Part shown: positions 35,745 to 44,254 of the stretch, one piece after another
Layout: each line of letters opens with the position of its first letter
Position numbering within the stretch: the stretch's first letter is position 1
Assembly (NCBI GenBank): GCA_013286645.1
Contig: JABDFJ010000015.1
Span: forward strand, 1 to 44,254
DNA: 44,254 bases
Direction of reading: 5' to 3'
Source: Chlamydiota bacterium
Lineage (GTDB): Bacteria; Chlamydiota; Chlamydiia; Chlamydiales; Parachlamydiaceae
Position numbers and translations under genes: made by a program
Notes under the pieces: model-generated
Database searches by the model: none
What the model saw: only the letters and a program-made list of their open reading frames with translations
Told to the model about the DNA's origin: nothing

Positions 35745-37916
35745 ATGAGTCTCATTCCATCAGATCACGTAGGGTCATCCCCAACACCAAGGGATCACAG
35801 CCTAGAAAGTAGCCCGTTCGCCAAAGATGTGTATTCGCACCCTACTTTAAATTGGTTGCACCACCAAATATACGAGGCTGCAAATTCTCCTGAAAATTTT
35901 CGCCAGGCAATACAGCAAATCTTCGATGAGATTAACGCTAAGCATCCTGCACTAGTGCAAGACCTTCTTCAACATCCAGGGCACACTCGGTTATGGGATA
36001 AAATTGGATTTGGCTTGCGCCAATTGGACGTCGAAGTGTGTAAGAAATACCAAGAGATTTATGACCATATCCAGCGTAAAGCCAACGACGTTCAAGGTGA
36101 ATTTAATAATTTTCGAGCACGATTTGATACTCATATTAAAGAAATGAAACAGCATCCTGAAACAGAGACCATTAAAGATACCGCGCGTTGGCTAGTGGAC
36201 AATATGAAATGGCTAAGAGGACATTTTCCAAAGGATCTAAACATTCGTTTGAGTGAGACACAAAATGAAGATATTTCGAGGAGAATGAATGCCTTATCTC
36301 GCATCGTTAGAATGATGCCTCATAACGAGTCTGCAGCTTCTTTAGCAGAACTCATCAAAACACTACAAAAAAATCGATTTGATTCTATCCCAGAAGAAGC
36401 TCTGCGCCGTAACACCCTCGAATATGCCGGGCAATTAGAAATCCAGCCTGAAGTTGAAAATGTTTGGGCTAATTATGACACGCGCGTTGAAATTATAGCC
36501 AAGCCACCAGAAGAACAACTTCAATTCTTTCGAAGTGCATTTCCCCAAGTGCAACATCTTGTCGAGGTCATTGATCACGTGGGCAATGAAGGAATAACTA
36601 ATCTCGTTGCATATGTGTACGCTAAGCGAATCCCCATTGTCGCCTTGAAAATGATGCTAGAACCTGATTTATTCGAGACCATGGCTGAGAAATTGACCTA
36701 TGTTGATTTGCGCGAAATCGATGTTTCTGCGGGCGCAGCTGATGCTGAAGAAGCTAACAGAAACGTACATGCGTTGATTAACAAGTTTCCAAATGCAAAA
36801 ATATTATGCTTAGAAACTCCAGCTCTTCTCAATCTGCCCGATTTAGAGAAAGTACAATATATACAATGTGCCCACTGCAAAAATTTAACAAACATCTCTT
36901 CAAACATGCCTCATTTAAAGGGATTGGATTGCAATAACTGTAATAATTTGCAGAGCATTACAGCAAACATCAAGGCGCTTACAACTCTAGACTGTCATAA
37001 GTGTCACAACCTAAGAACCGTCACCATCGATCTCAATCACTTAATCGGATTGGCGTATGTCAACTGTCCAGCCTTCGATGCAAACCACCACCCCGATACG
37101 ACGATCTTTGAGGAAGTTTTTAGAAAGGTGGTAACGCTTCGAAAAGATAATTGGTATCACTGGGAGGCGAATCAACATCTTGTGCGTATCATGCAGGTCG
37201 ATGAAGAACTGGCAATTAAATTAGCTCTCAATTGGGTGACAAACTATGAAATAGCAATAGCATATATACGTGGAGATGTCTTAGAAAAAATTTGTTCAAG
37301 CCTAACCTATGTTGACCTCTACGAGTATTCCTTCAAACACGAAGATAACACACCGTGGAGCGCACAAGAGATGTATAACTTCATCCTGAAATTTCCTTTA
37401 GCCGAAACACTGATCATTGACGGAATGCCAAATATCAGATCTATCCCTCCAAGTAGAATACTGAAAAACTTGTCCTGTAGGCAAATGCCTGATTTAAGGG
37501 AGCTTCCTTTGGGAATGGTCAACTTAGAAACATTAGATTGCGAGGAGAGTCAGTTACCCTCTTTGCCTCACGATATGGACGCACTGCGAGATCTCAACTG
37601 TCACAAGAACCGCCAATTGACAGATTTCCCCAGGGATATGCCTAGTCTAGAAATGCTTAACATTAGTGGCTGCATTGGTTTGCAAACAATGAATTCGAAT
37701 TTGCCTAGCTTGAAAAGATTATATGCCGACAAATGTCTTAGACTTGAACGACTACCGGAAAATATGTATGCCTTAGAAAATTTAACCTGTCGCAACTGTC
37801 CCAAATTAACGTTACAAGCCGAATATGCCCATCTAGTTGAAAACCCCGAACAATACATGTCTCGCCCCCCACCACAGCCCCCACCCCAAATGACTGGTTT
37901 GGAAGAGGTGGACTAA
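35745..37916 (+). CDS. Leucine-rich-repeat protein, candidate effector (intact copy)
   Basis: A 723-residue soluble protein without a signal peptide. Residues 1-330 form a helical, charged domain of unknown fold shared only with the adjacent paralogue (ETIKDTARWLVDNMKWLRGH; LEYAGQLEIQPEVENVWANY). LRRs of about 20-22 residues with a Cys in the consensus follow in two blocks, about 340-435 (LKGLDCNNCNNLQSITANIK) and 555-690 (LETLDCEESQLPSLPHDMDA; LEMLNISGCIGLQTMNSNLP), separated by about 110 residues. The end is Pro-rich (RPPPQPPPQMTGLEEVD). The repeats are of the kind that bind proteins; host targeting is an inference. It may be a tandem duplicate of the broken gene upstream. Confidence 0.85.
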   Translation: MSLIPSDHVGSSPTPRDHSLESSPFAKDVYSHPTLNWLHHQIYEAANSPENFRQAIQQIFDEINAKHPALVQDLLQHPGHTRLWDKIGFGLRQLDVEVCKKYQEIYDHIQRKANDVQGEFNNFRARFDTHIKEMKQHPETETIKDTARWLVDNMKWLRGHFPKDLNIRLSETQNEDISRRMNALSRIVRMMPHNESAASLAELIKTLQKNRFDSIPEEALRRNTLEYAGQLEIQPEVENVWANYDTRVEIIAKPPEEQLQFFRSAFPQVQHLVEVIDHVGNEGITNLVAYVYAKRIPIVALKMMLEPDLFETMAEKLTYVDLREIDVSAGAADAEEANRNVHALINKFPNAKILCLETPALLNLPDLEKVQYIQCAHCKNLTNISSNMPHLKGLDCNNCNNLQSITANIKALTTLDCHKCHNLRTVTIDLNHLIGLAYVNCPAFDANHHPDTTIFEEVFRKVVTLRKDNWYHWEANQHLVRIMQVDEELAIKLALNWVTNYEIAIAYIRGDVLEKICSSLTYVDLYEYSFKHEDNTPWSAQEMYNFILKFPLAETLIIDGMPNIRSIPPSRILKNLSCRQMPDLRELPLGMVNLETLDCEESQLPSLPHDMDALRDLNCHKNRQLTDFPRDMPSLEMLNISGCIGLQTMNSNLPSLKRLYADKCLRLERLPENMYALENLTCRNCPKLTLQAEYAHLVENPEQYMSRPPPQPPPQMTGLEEVD

Positions 37917-37942
37917 GCCATCTACACATTAGACTTCTTTTT

Positions 37943-39286
37943 CTATCTAATCACAACTTTCAATCCTAACTGCCCTTTAGCAAGCGTTGGTGTGCTGCGT
38001 CCTGTCAAGAATTCATGGTATACTTTGCCGTTTTGCTGCACCACAGGCACCAAAAAGCGCATAAACGCCGGCACCTTGTGAGTGCTCCACCACTTCTTCA
38101 AAGGGCTGTTACGTGGATAACACGCACTTTCAGTGGGAGACACTAGCTCATAATTGCCAGCAGGTAATACCACCTCTCCTCCTCTGCACCAAAGAGCACT
38201 CCAATCTGTTTTAAGAAAGCTTGAGTCCCATTCAACTGTTGAAGTATGGATGCTCCAAGGACCATAGTTAAATGTTTGGCCGGCTTGTAAAGTCACCCCC
38301 GCTGGTGGCAATACCACTTCTTGTGCCTGCGGTGCAAAAAGACAAAAACGATCGATGAACAGATAGCGAGAGCCAACTTCTACGCGTTTATTTGCTGCGC
38401 CTTGCAGGAATAATGTGGCTGCAGTGTCCAGACAGGTACGTGAGAGGGTAAAATCATTAGCTTCCGCAAAGCACCGGATGAGATGCTTGACCTCGAAAGC
38501 CGCTTGCGGCCGCTGTTGGCTAAGATCTAAAAAGCTTCCCAGATGATTGCGTGCAAGTCTATTGAGATAAGGTGCCACACGCTGATCGAGATAGGCTCTT
38601 AACTCGACTGCATCCTGCCCTAAGAGGCACAAATTGCCGTTTACTTCTTTGCCAAAATCTTGGCTCAGTTGTGGGATAATCGTCGTGCGCATGCGAGCGC
38701 GCAAATAGCGCGGATCCTCATTGGTGCTATCGTGAAAGCCCACTAACTGCTGCTGAGCCAACCACGCACTGAGCTTTTTTTTGGGGATAGCGAGTAAGGG
38801 GCGCCATAGTTTCATCCCATAAAGTGCTGTTTCTGGTAATAATCCACCTAGATTAGCTAACGAAGCCCCTTCTAAAGCGCGTTTCAATACCGTTTCAGCC
38901 TGATCATCTGCATGATGTGCCAATAGCACGGCTTGATAGTTGTGTAATGTGCATAGTTCGCGAAAAAAGTGCAAACGCTCCTCGCGACAAGCTGCTTCTA
39001 AATTGCCTTTAAGGGTTGAAGGCTGCAGCCTCTTTTGGTGCAATGGCAACCCCATGGAGGCGGCCATGGCGGCAATGTGCTCAGCCTCTTGGCGGCTTTC
39101 CTCACGCCATCCATGGTCCACATGCACTAACGCCAGTGATAGCGCATGGCTTTTGCCATAGGCTTGCAGCAGATGCAACAAAGCTAGGGAATCGGATCCA
39201 CCCGAGAATGCCAACAGAACCGGCTGTTTCGGGTTATAGTGGACCTTAAGAAAGGCACAAACTGTTTTTAGTATTAAATCTTCCAT
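37943..39286 (-). CDS. tilS: tRNA(Ile)-lysidine synthase TilS
   Basis: A 447-residue N-type ATP pyrophosphatase that converts C34 of the AUA-reading tRNA-Ile to lysidine, an essential step. The PP-loop SGGSDSLALLHLL lies at about 28-40, followed by VHVDHGWREES and LLAHHADDQAETVL, all typical. The C-terminal domain (from about 340) is the TilS-C region. The frame continues upstream to 39472 but that part lies in the palindromic repeat; the ATG at 39286 is chosen because it begins the conserved domain. Neighbour of ftsH in Chlamydia, here separated by the LRR genes. Confidence 0.95.
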   Translation of the reverse strand: MEDLILKTVCAFLKVHYNPKQPVLLAFSGGSDSLALLHLLQAYGKSHALSLALVHVDHGWREESRQEAEHIAAMAASMGLPLHQKRLQPSTLKGNLEAACREERLHFFRELCTLHNYQAVLLAHHADDQAETVLKRALEGASLANLGGLLPETALYGMKLWRPLLAIPKKKLSAWLAQQQLVGFHDSTNEDPRYLRARMRTTIIPQLSQDFGKEVNGNLCLLGQDAVELRAYLDQRVAPYLNRLARNHLGSFLDLSQQRPQAAFEVKHLIRCFAEANDFTLSRTCLDTAATLFLQGAANKRVEVGSRYLFIDRFCLFAPQAQEVVLPPAGVTLQAGQTFNYGPWSIHTSTVEWDSSFLKTDWSALWCRGGEVVLPAGNYELVSPTESACYPRNSPLKKWWSTHKVPAFMRFLVPVVQQNGKVYHEFLTGRSTPTLAKGQLGLKVVIR

Positions 39287-39353
39287 AGCTCTTTTGTATC
39301 TTTGCAAATTTTCATGGTGCATCGTACAGATGCGTAGCGACGAAGCGCTACGC

Positions 39354-40014
39354 TGTAGCTTAGGCTTTAGCCTGAGCTCGTTTTGGCAGGTTTTAACCTG
39401 CCACGCGCAGCGAGCGGCAGCGATGCATGACGCGCTCGGTGTCGCGAACTCACAAGTGTCGCCCAATTGCACGAGGCGTTGGCGGTGGATCTGCTATGCT
39501 ACAGTCGTGAGGCCACGAAACCAAGCGCGTCATGCATCGCTATCGCTCGCTGCGCGTGGCAGGCTAAAGCCTGCCAAAACATGCTCAGGCTAAAGCCTAA
39601 GCTACAATGCGCAGCGAGCGGCAGCGATGCATGACGCGCTCGGTGTCGCGAACTCACAAGTGTCGCCCAATTGCACGAGGCGTTGGCGGTGGATCTGCTA
39701 TGCTACAGTCGTGAGGCCACGAAACCAAGCGCGTCATGCATCGCTATCGCTCGCTGCGCGTGGCAGGCTAAAGCCTGCCAAAACATGCTCAGGCTAAAGC
39801 CTAAGCTACAATGCGCAGCGAGCGGCAGCGATGCATGACGCGCTCGGTGTCGCGAACTCACAAGTGTCGCCCAATTGCACGAGGCGTTGGCGGTGGATCT
39901 GCTATGCTACAGTCGTGAGGCCACGAAACCAAGCGCGTCATGCATCGCTATCGCTCGCTGCGCGTGGCAGGCTCAAGCCTGCCAAAACGAGCTCAGGCTA
40001 AAGCCTAAGCTACA
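39354..40014. repeat. Palindromic element expanded to three 204-bp tandem copies
   Basis: Units at 39405-39608, 39609-39812 and 39813-40016 are each 204 bp; the first two appear identical and the third differs at a few bases near its end (GGCTCAAGCC for GGCTAAAGCC). Each unit is itself an inverted repeat (GCGATGCATGACGCGC against GCGCGTCATGCATCGC) around a unique core of about 100 bp, and carries AGGCTAAAGCCT hairpins. The outermost arms, 39354-39404 and 39965-40014, are complementary, so the array lies within one larger palindrome. Frames crossing it are repeat artefacts. A small extra hairpin (GCGTAGCG/CGCTACGC) is at 39332-39353. Confidence 0.9.
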
Positions 40015-40018
40015 ATGC

Positions 40019-40357
40019 TCAGCTTTTGTCGTACAACAAATACAAGGTATAGGTGATGACACACAGTGCTGTCAGCACCCAAAAGAGGTAGGGAGGCTCT
40101 TGTCCCATGTCGACAGTGAGCTCATCATCCAACTGCGTTCTCATCGGCTGCTCAAAAATTTGCTTGGGTCTGGATGCTCTGTCTTCGTAAAAAAGGGCCT
40201 CGACTAATTCGGGCACTTGGCGCACCGTTTTCCACTCCGCAAACCCCTCTTTCCAGACCCATGTATCGGGCGTGATGCGTGGATCTTGCTGGAGGTCCTT
40301 AATAGAAAAAGGACCTTCCTTCTGACCGTTGATTTTGATGTACCAAATTTTTTGCAT
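40019..40357 (-). CDS. GYF_2-domain membrane protein
   Basis: A 112-residue protein. Residues 3-55 are a GYF_2-like domain (IWYIKINGQKEGPFSIKDLQ, then TWVWKEGFAEWKTVRQVPEL), a small fold with the WY..GP...W pattern that is often found at the end of bacterial membrane proteins. A single membrane segment at about 91-108 (YLFWVLTALCVITYTLYLLY) anchors the C-terminus. Role unknown. Its stop codon touches the right edge of the tandem palindrome. Confidence 0.8.
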   Translation of the reverse strand: MQKIWYIKINGQKEGPFSIKDLQQDPRITPDTWVWKEGFAEWKTVRQVPELVEALFYEDRASRPKQIFEQPMRTQLDDELTVDMGQEPPYLFWVLTALCVITYTLYLLYDKS

Positions 40358-40451
40358 GTTATTCTAACTAAACAGTTCGTATCTGATCTGTTGATTGTAG
40401 CAAATCAGCAATATAATGTATTGTATTAGTAAAGTACTACGGAATTAACGG

Positions 40452-41594
40452 ATGCCCTTATTTTGGCGCTATTTACTTAGCCAATATTTAAAAACATTTT
40501 CCCTGTGTGTTGTGGCATTCATAGCAATCTTGCTAACGATGCGTCTGGACGAAATCGCCTATTTTGCTACACTCGGTGCCGATGTGGGACACATTGCATG
40601 GTTTGCCGTGCAGCAAATCCCCTATATCCTTCCGATTGCCATGCCTATCGCTGCCTTAATTTCGGCTATCTTGCTCGTCCAGCAATTATCACATGCCCAC
40701 GAAATCACAGCTATGCGCACTTGTGGTTTTTCGTTAGGCGATATCCTCGCCCCTATCTTGGTGGCTGCCCTGCTATTATCGACACTTAACTTCTACATCA
40801 TTTCTGAAATGTCGACTACATCCCACTTAGGCGCTGGACAGCTGAAAACACAACTGCGCTCGATCAACCCCTTGCTTGTGCTACAAAATAAACATATCAT
40901 GCAAGTCAAAGGGTTTTATTATGACACGTTAGGTCCTTCGCGCGTGGGAGAATATGCCCAAGATATTGTCTTTTTCTCCCCCAATAAGCACAACAACCGC
41001 TTGAATCTTCTTGTCGCTAAGCAGCTGCATGCCACCCCAGAGCAATTTACGGGTCAACAAGTCTCGCTTCTGACAAGTCGCCAACGCCATGCTGATGAGC
41101 CTGAAACACTCATCATTGAAAACATGCAGTCATCAACGACTTCAATCGAAGACTTTTCACAAATGTTAGAAAAGAAGATCTGGTCTATAAACAACGACCA
41201 TTTACAGATGGCGCAGCTGCTGGTACGTGTCGACGAGGCGCGCAGCCAATTACAGGCGGCCCAAAGCCAAGGAAAAACGAGTGAAGTGAAGCCAGCGAAA
41301 CATTTCTTGTATTGCTGTCTAAGCGAAATTGTGCGGCGCTTTTCGGTCGCTTTTGCTGTCTTTAGCTTCACGCTCATGGGATTGGCTTTTGGCATCAACA
41401 TCAGCCGCAATCACTCCAACCGCGGCATCTTCATTGTGATTTTCTTAGCGGCTCTATACTTAATTGCTTTCTTTGCCGCAAAGAGCTTTGAGCATGCTTT
41501 AATAGCCACGACATTGCTCTATATGCTCCCGCATGTAATCATTTGCAGTGCTGCCTTGTGGACTTTACGCAGAACTGCACATGGGATTGAGTGA
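40452..41594 (+). CDS. lptF: LPS export permease LptF (YjgP/YjgQ family)
   Basis: A 380-residue inner-membrane protein of the LptB2FG transporter, which extracts lipopolysaccharide for delivery to the cell surface. Three membrane segments in the first about 115 residues (MPLFWRYLLSQYLKTFSLC; YILPIAMPIAALISAILLVQ), a periplasmic beta-jellyroll domain (about 120-280) and three more segments after about 290 (FSVAFAVFSFTLMGLAFGIN) are visible. LptF and LptG are alike; this gene is called LptF because it comes first in the pair. It overlaps the next frame, so translational coupling is likely. Confidence 0.88.
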   Translation: MPLFWRYLLSQYLKTFSLCVVAFIAILLTMRLDEIAYFATLGADVGHIAWFAVQQIPYILPIAMPIAALISAILLVQQLSHAHEITAMRTCGFSLGDILAPILVAALLLSTLNFYIISEMSTTSHLGAGQLKTQLRSINPLLVLQNKHIMQVKGFYYDTLGPSRVGEYAQDIVFFSPNKHNNRLNLLVAKQLHATPEQFTGQQVSLLTSRQRHADEPETLIIENMQSSTTSIEDFSQMLEKKIWSINNDHLQMAQLLVRVDEARSQLQAAQSQGKTSEVKPAKHFLYCCLSEIVRRFSVAFAVFSFTLMGLAFGINISRNHSNRGIFIVIFLAALYLIAFFAAKSFEHALIATTLLYMLPHVIICSAALWTLRRTAHGIE

Positions 41595-41605
41595 GGATAA
41601 CCATC

Positions 41606-42682
41606 ATGCCATTTAAAACCATTTGGGAGCGCTATTTTCTGCGTGAGATGTTCAAAGTATTCGCGCTCTTTTTAATCTGCTTTTATGGCCTATATGTCCT
41701 GATCGACTATTCAACCCATTCGCGCAGCTTCCACAATTACCACTTTACCTTTGCCAATATCATAAGCTTTTATGCCTATGAATTTGTCACGCGCATGGAT
41801 GCCTTAATCCCTTTTGCCATCCTCATTGCTTGCATTAAGACGTTGTATGCCCTCAATGTCAATAATGAGCTTGTCGCTTTGATGGCCAGTGGCATCAAAC
41901 TTAAGCGCCTGCTATTCCCTTTTTTGGCCTTTGGCCTATTTTTTACTGCTCTGATCTTTTTCAACACAGAAGTACTCCAGCCGAGAGCTTTAAAATATCA
42001 TAAACAAATCGAGCAAACGCGAGCTAAAGCGAAGCAAAATAAGCACCGTCATCCTCACATTCAACAAATAACACTTGAAGACAACACTTCACTTGTATTT
42101 CAAGCTTACGATGAAGCTACACAACGTTTTATTGATGCTTATTGGATTCGCTCGATCGATGATATTTACCGCATAGGAACCCTTTCCCCCTATCATACAC
42201 CACCACTTGGCAGTGCAGTAGAACATATTCAGCGCAATGCAGAGGGCGCCTTAACTGTGGTCAATTTTGCGACGGAAAAAACTTTTTCAGACATGCAGTT
42301 TAATCCCGTTAAGTTGCTGGATACGGTCAGTTCTCCAGAGGACTATCCCCTTTCGGCTCTGAGAGAGAAATTACCCACCGGTGGGCACATTATGAGTGAA
42401 AAAGAAGCTAAGATGCTCACCACCTATTACTACAAGCTAGCGCTGCCTTGGTTTTGCTTGCTAGCAATCATCGCCCCAGCACCATTTTGCACACGATTTA
42501 GTCGCTCACAGCCAATTTTCTTTATTTATGCTTTGAGTATCTTTGGACTAGTTAGTGTTTATCTTCTGATGGACGCGGCTGTCATTCTGGGTGAGCGCCA
42601 AGTGGTGTCGCCGGCATTGGCCATTTGGCTGCCCTTCACCTGCTGCTTTTCCTACTTCGGCTGGCGCTTTGCGCGACTATAG
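41606..42682 (+). CDS. lptG: LPS export permease LptG (YjgP/YjgQ family)
   Basis: A 358-residue partner of LptF with the same layout: three N-terminal membrane segments (IWERYFLREMFKVFALFLIC; ALIPFAILIACIKTLYALN), a periplasmic domain (about 125-265), and three C-terminal segments. The ATG at 41606 is chosen because GAGGAT at 41593-41598 is well placed; a GTG at 41591 overlapping the lptF stop is the alternative. It converges on ptsI with 3 bases between stop codons. Confidence 0.88.
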   Translation: MPFKTIWERYFLREMFKVFALFLICFYGLYVLIDYSTHSRSFHNYHFTFANIISFYAYEFVTRMDALIPFAILIACIKTLYALNVNNELVALMASGIKLKRLLFPFLAFGLFFTALIFFNTEVLQPRALKYHKQIEQTRAKAKQNKHRHPHIQQITLEDNTSLVFQAYDEATQRFIDAYWIRSIDDIYRIGTLSPYHTPPLGSAVEHIQRNAEGALTVVNFATEKTFSDMQFNPVKLLDTVSSPEDYPLSALREKLPTGGHIMSEKEAKMLTTYYYKLALPWFCLLAIIAPAPFCTRFSRSQPIFFIYALSIFGLVSVYLLMDAAVILGERQVVSPALAIWLPFTCCFSYFGWRFARL

Positions 42683-42685
42683 AGA

Positions 42686-44254
42686 TCAGCAATTGTAGAA
42701 GCAGTCCTCGGGCACATTTTGTTGGTATTCGCGTGTCAGCAACTCCTCAATTTCTGCTGCTGATGACAATGTTAAGACCTTTTCAGCCAACTTGCTGGCA
42801 GCCACAATGCTGGTGCTGCGAATAGCGTTTTTAATCACAGGGATATAACGCGAAGCGACCGATAATTCATGCACCCCCAAGCCCAGCAATAAGGGGGTAA
42901 AGCGCGGATCTGCCGCGACTTCACCACAAATGGTAACAGGAATGCCTCTAAAATTCGCTTCATTGACGACTAAGCGGATCAAGCGGATGACGCTGGGGTG
43001 GGTCGGAGTATACAGATGTGTAAGGGTGCTATTTGTCCGATCAACAGCTAAGGTGTATTGCACTAGATCATTCGTTCCGATAGAGAGGAAATCGCATTCC
43101 TTTGCGAGCAAATCGGCGATAATAGCCGCGGAAGGCACCTCAATCATACACCCTATAGGAATGTGCGCGGAAATGTTCTCTCCCTCTGCAAGGAGCTCTT
43201 GTTTTGTTGCTTTTAAAAATTCCTTAGCTTCCAATAGCTCTGATAAGGCGGATACCATGGGGAACATAATACTCACCTTTCCATAGGCACTAGCACGCAG
43301 AATGGCACGTAGCTGGGTTCTAAAAAGCTCTTTTTCACGCAACGAAAAACGAATCGCACGACAGCCCAAAAAGGGATTTCCTTCATGCACAGGAGCCTGA
43401 TTGCGCAAAAACTTATCTCCCCCGAGATCAAATGTCCTGATTACAATGGGCAGACCGTTCATCTTTTCAACGAAGGAGCGATACATAACAAATTGCTCTT
43501 CTTCACTTGGAAAATCATCTTTACCAAGGAATGCAGATTCTGTGCGCAGCAGCCCCACACCACTTCCTCCTGACTGATGTAGGAGGTCTAGCTCACTGGT
43601 CTCTTCCACGTTTGCCGAGAGATGGACAGTGTAGCCATCATAGGTTTCAGCCTCGAGTCTGCCCGTCTGCTTCAATTTCTGCATATGTGAGTTGAGTTTG
43701 TCACGCAGCTGTTGATACTTGCTCAGCGTTTCCGGCGCAGGGTTGATAATGATCTCTCCTGTGCGGCCATCGACAATCACCCACGCATCACTCTGAACTT
43801 CGATACTTTCAATATCAACACTACACACAAAAGGGATCCCTTTGGCTTTGGCCACAATGGCCGCATGTGAAGTAGCGCCTCCATCTTTGGTGACAAAGGC
43901 ACTTACGGTGGCATTATTTGCTTCTGCCGTATCAAAAGCGGAAAGATCTAAGGCAAAAATGATGGAATTGCTGGGAATGTCTGCAAAACAAATGCGCACA
44001 CTATCTCTAAGATGTCCTAAAACGCGCCGCGAAATCGCTTGGATATCTTTAAAGCGCTCCTTAAAAAAAGGATCTGTTATGGAATCAAATTTTTTCTGAC
44101 ATTCTTTGACAATCCCTTGAAAGACGAATTCAGCATTTTTGCGTTGAATTCTGATCTGATTTTCAACATGTGTCGTAAACAATGCATCCTGCATCATCTG
44201 AAGATGGGCATCAAGGATGTTTACCCCATCGAAGACTCTTTCACTTTTTAATCT
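42686..44254 (-). CDS. ptsI: PTS enzyme I (PtsI), N-terminal end cut by the window
   Basis: About 522 residues of the roughly 570-residue phosphoenolpyruvate-protein phosphotransferase; the frame stays open to the right edge. The phosphorylated His lies in KDGGATSHAAIVAKAKG, and the PEP-binding barrel shows LLRTESAFLG, IRTFDLGGDKF, NPFLGCRAIRFSL, GCMIEVPSA, FLSIGTNDLVQYTLAVDR and the C-terminal Cys region VTICGEVAADPRF. It passes phosphate from PEP to HPr. In Chlamydia ptsI and ptsH lie together and are thought to be mainly regulatory; ptsH would be expected just outside the window. Confidence 0.95.
   Translation of the reverse strand, partial: RLKSERVFDGVNILDAHLQMMQDALFTTHVENQIRIQRKNAEFVFQGIVKECQKKFDSITDPFFKERFKDIQAISRRVLGHLRDSVRICFADIPSNSIIFALDLSAFDTAEANNATVSAFVTKDGGATSHAAIVAKAKGIPFVCSVDIESIEVQSDAWVIVDGRTGEIIINPAPETLSKYQQLRDKLNSHMQKLKQTGRLEAETYDGYTVHLSANVEETSELDLLHQSGGSGVGLLRTESAFLGKDDFPSEEEQFVMYRSFVEKMNGLPIVIRTFDLGGDKFLRNQAPVHEGNPFLGCRAIRFSLREKELFRTQLRAILRASAYGKVSIMFPMVSALSELLEAKEFLKATKQELLAEGENISAHIPIGCMIEVPSAAIIADLLAKECDFLSIGTNDLVQYTLAVDRTNSTLTHLYTPTHPSVIRLIRLVVNEANFRGIPVTICGEVAADPRFTPLLLGLGVHELSVASRYIPVIKNAIRSTSIVAASKLAEKVLTLSSAAEIEELLTREYQQNVPEDCFYNC

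Noticed and set aside
39287-39472. N-terminal extension of TilS by 62 residues
   Set aside because: It lies in the palindromic repeat, has the same peptide as frames in other repeat units, and the conserved domain begins just after the ATG at 39286.
39405-40016. CRISPR-like array
   Set aside because: Units are 204 bp and contiguous, with no unique spacers of 30-40 bp; no cas genes are present.
39294-40207. Several + strand frames of 65-110 codons
   Set aside because: They read through the 204-bp tandem palindromes or are antisense to the GYF_2 gene.

Overview
The window looks like chromosome from an environmental (amoeba- or protist-associated) member of the Chlamydiae, probably order Parachlamydiales. 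The reasons are the gene content and order: type III secretion genes cdsU-cdsV-copN-chaperone followed by malQ, a very long IspG, an FtsH with a large N-terminal domain, and an ftsH/tilS/lptF-lptG neighbourhood, all of which I know from chlamydial genomes. Leucine-rich-repeat proteins and abundant intergenic repeats point to the larger environmental lineages rather than Chlamydia proper. The species cannot be fixed from the sequence alone.

Layout. 1-4.5 kb: type III secretion export apparatus (CdsU partial, CdsV), the CopN gatekeeper and its chaperone on the + strand. 4.6-7.2 kb: a flavin reductase and MalQ, separated by a palindromic element. 7.2-15.6 kb: a complete-looking core of a Flp/Tad (type IVc) pilus: a secretin fused to two CpaB-like modules (-), the CpaF ATPase and a TadB-TadC fusion (+), a 51-residue Flp pilin (-), a prepilin peptidase (+) and TadG/TadE pseudopilins (-). 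15.7-18.4 kb: a small secreted Y-x4-D repeat protein, a SirB1-like transglutaminase/TPR protein and a cobalamin adenosyltransferase. 18.4-27.1 kb: IspG, a putative alpha/beta hydrolase, ClpB and an SthA-type flavoprotein, separated by palindromic repeats. 27.2-37.9 kb: an AMN1-type LRR protein, a small coiled-coil protein, ribosomal protein L28, FtsH, and two paralogous LRR genes, the first broken by a one-base frameshift. 37.9-44.3 kb: TilS, a palindrome amplified into three 204-bp tandem copies, a GYF_2 membrane protein, LptF-LptG and a partial PTS enzyme I.

How it fits together. The type III genes and the LRR/hydrolase genes are plausible host-interaction functions. The Tad cluster would build a surface pilus: CpaF powers, TadB-TadC forms the platform, the CpaB/CpaC fusion forms the outer membrane channel, the peptidase matures Flp, TadE and TadG. 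The remainder is housekeeping.

The most distinctive feature is the intergenic DNA. At least four kinds of palindromic element are present: (i) elements carrying the decayed 3' end of a GxxExxY gene between inverted repeats; (ii) a 'CCCCGGGTGG' palindrome in two copies, one interrupted by a second 163-bp palindrome with an apparent GGTA target duplication; (iii) hairpins made of 9-nt-period GGAC arrays, one family linked to LRR gene ends; (iv) the 204-bp tandem array. No tRNA, rRNA, CRISPR array or intact transposase gene was seen.
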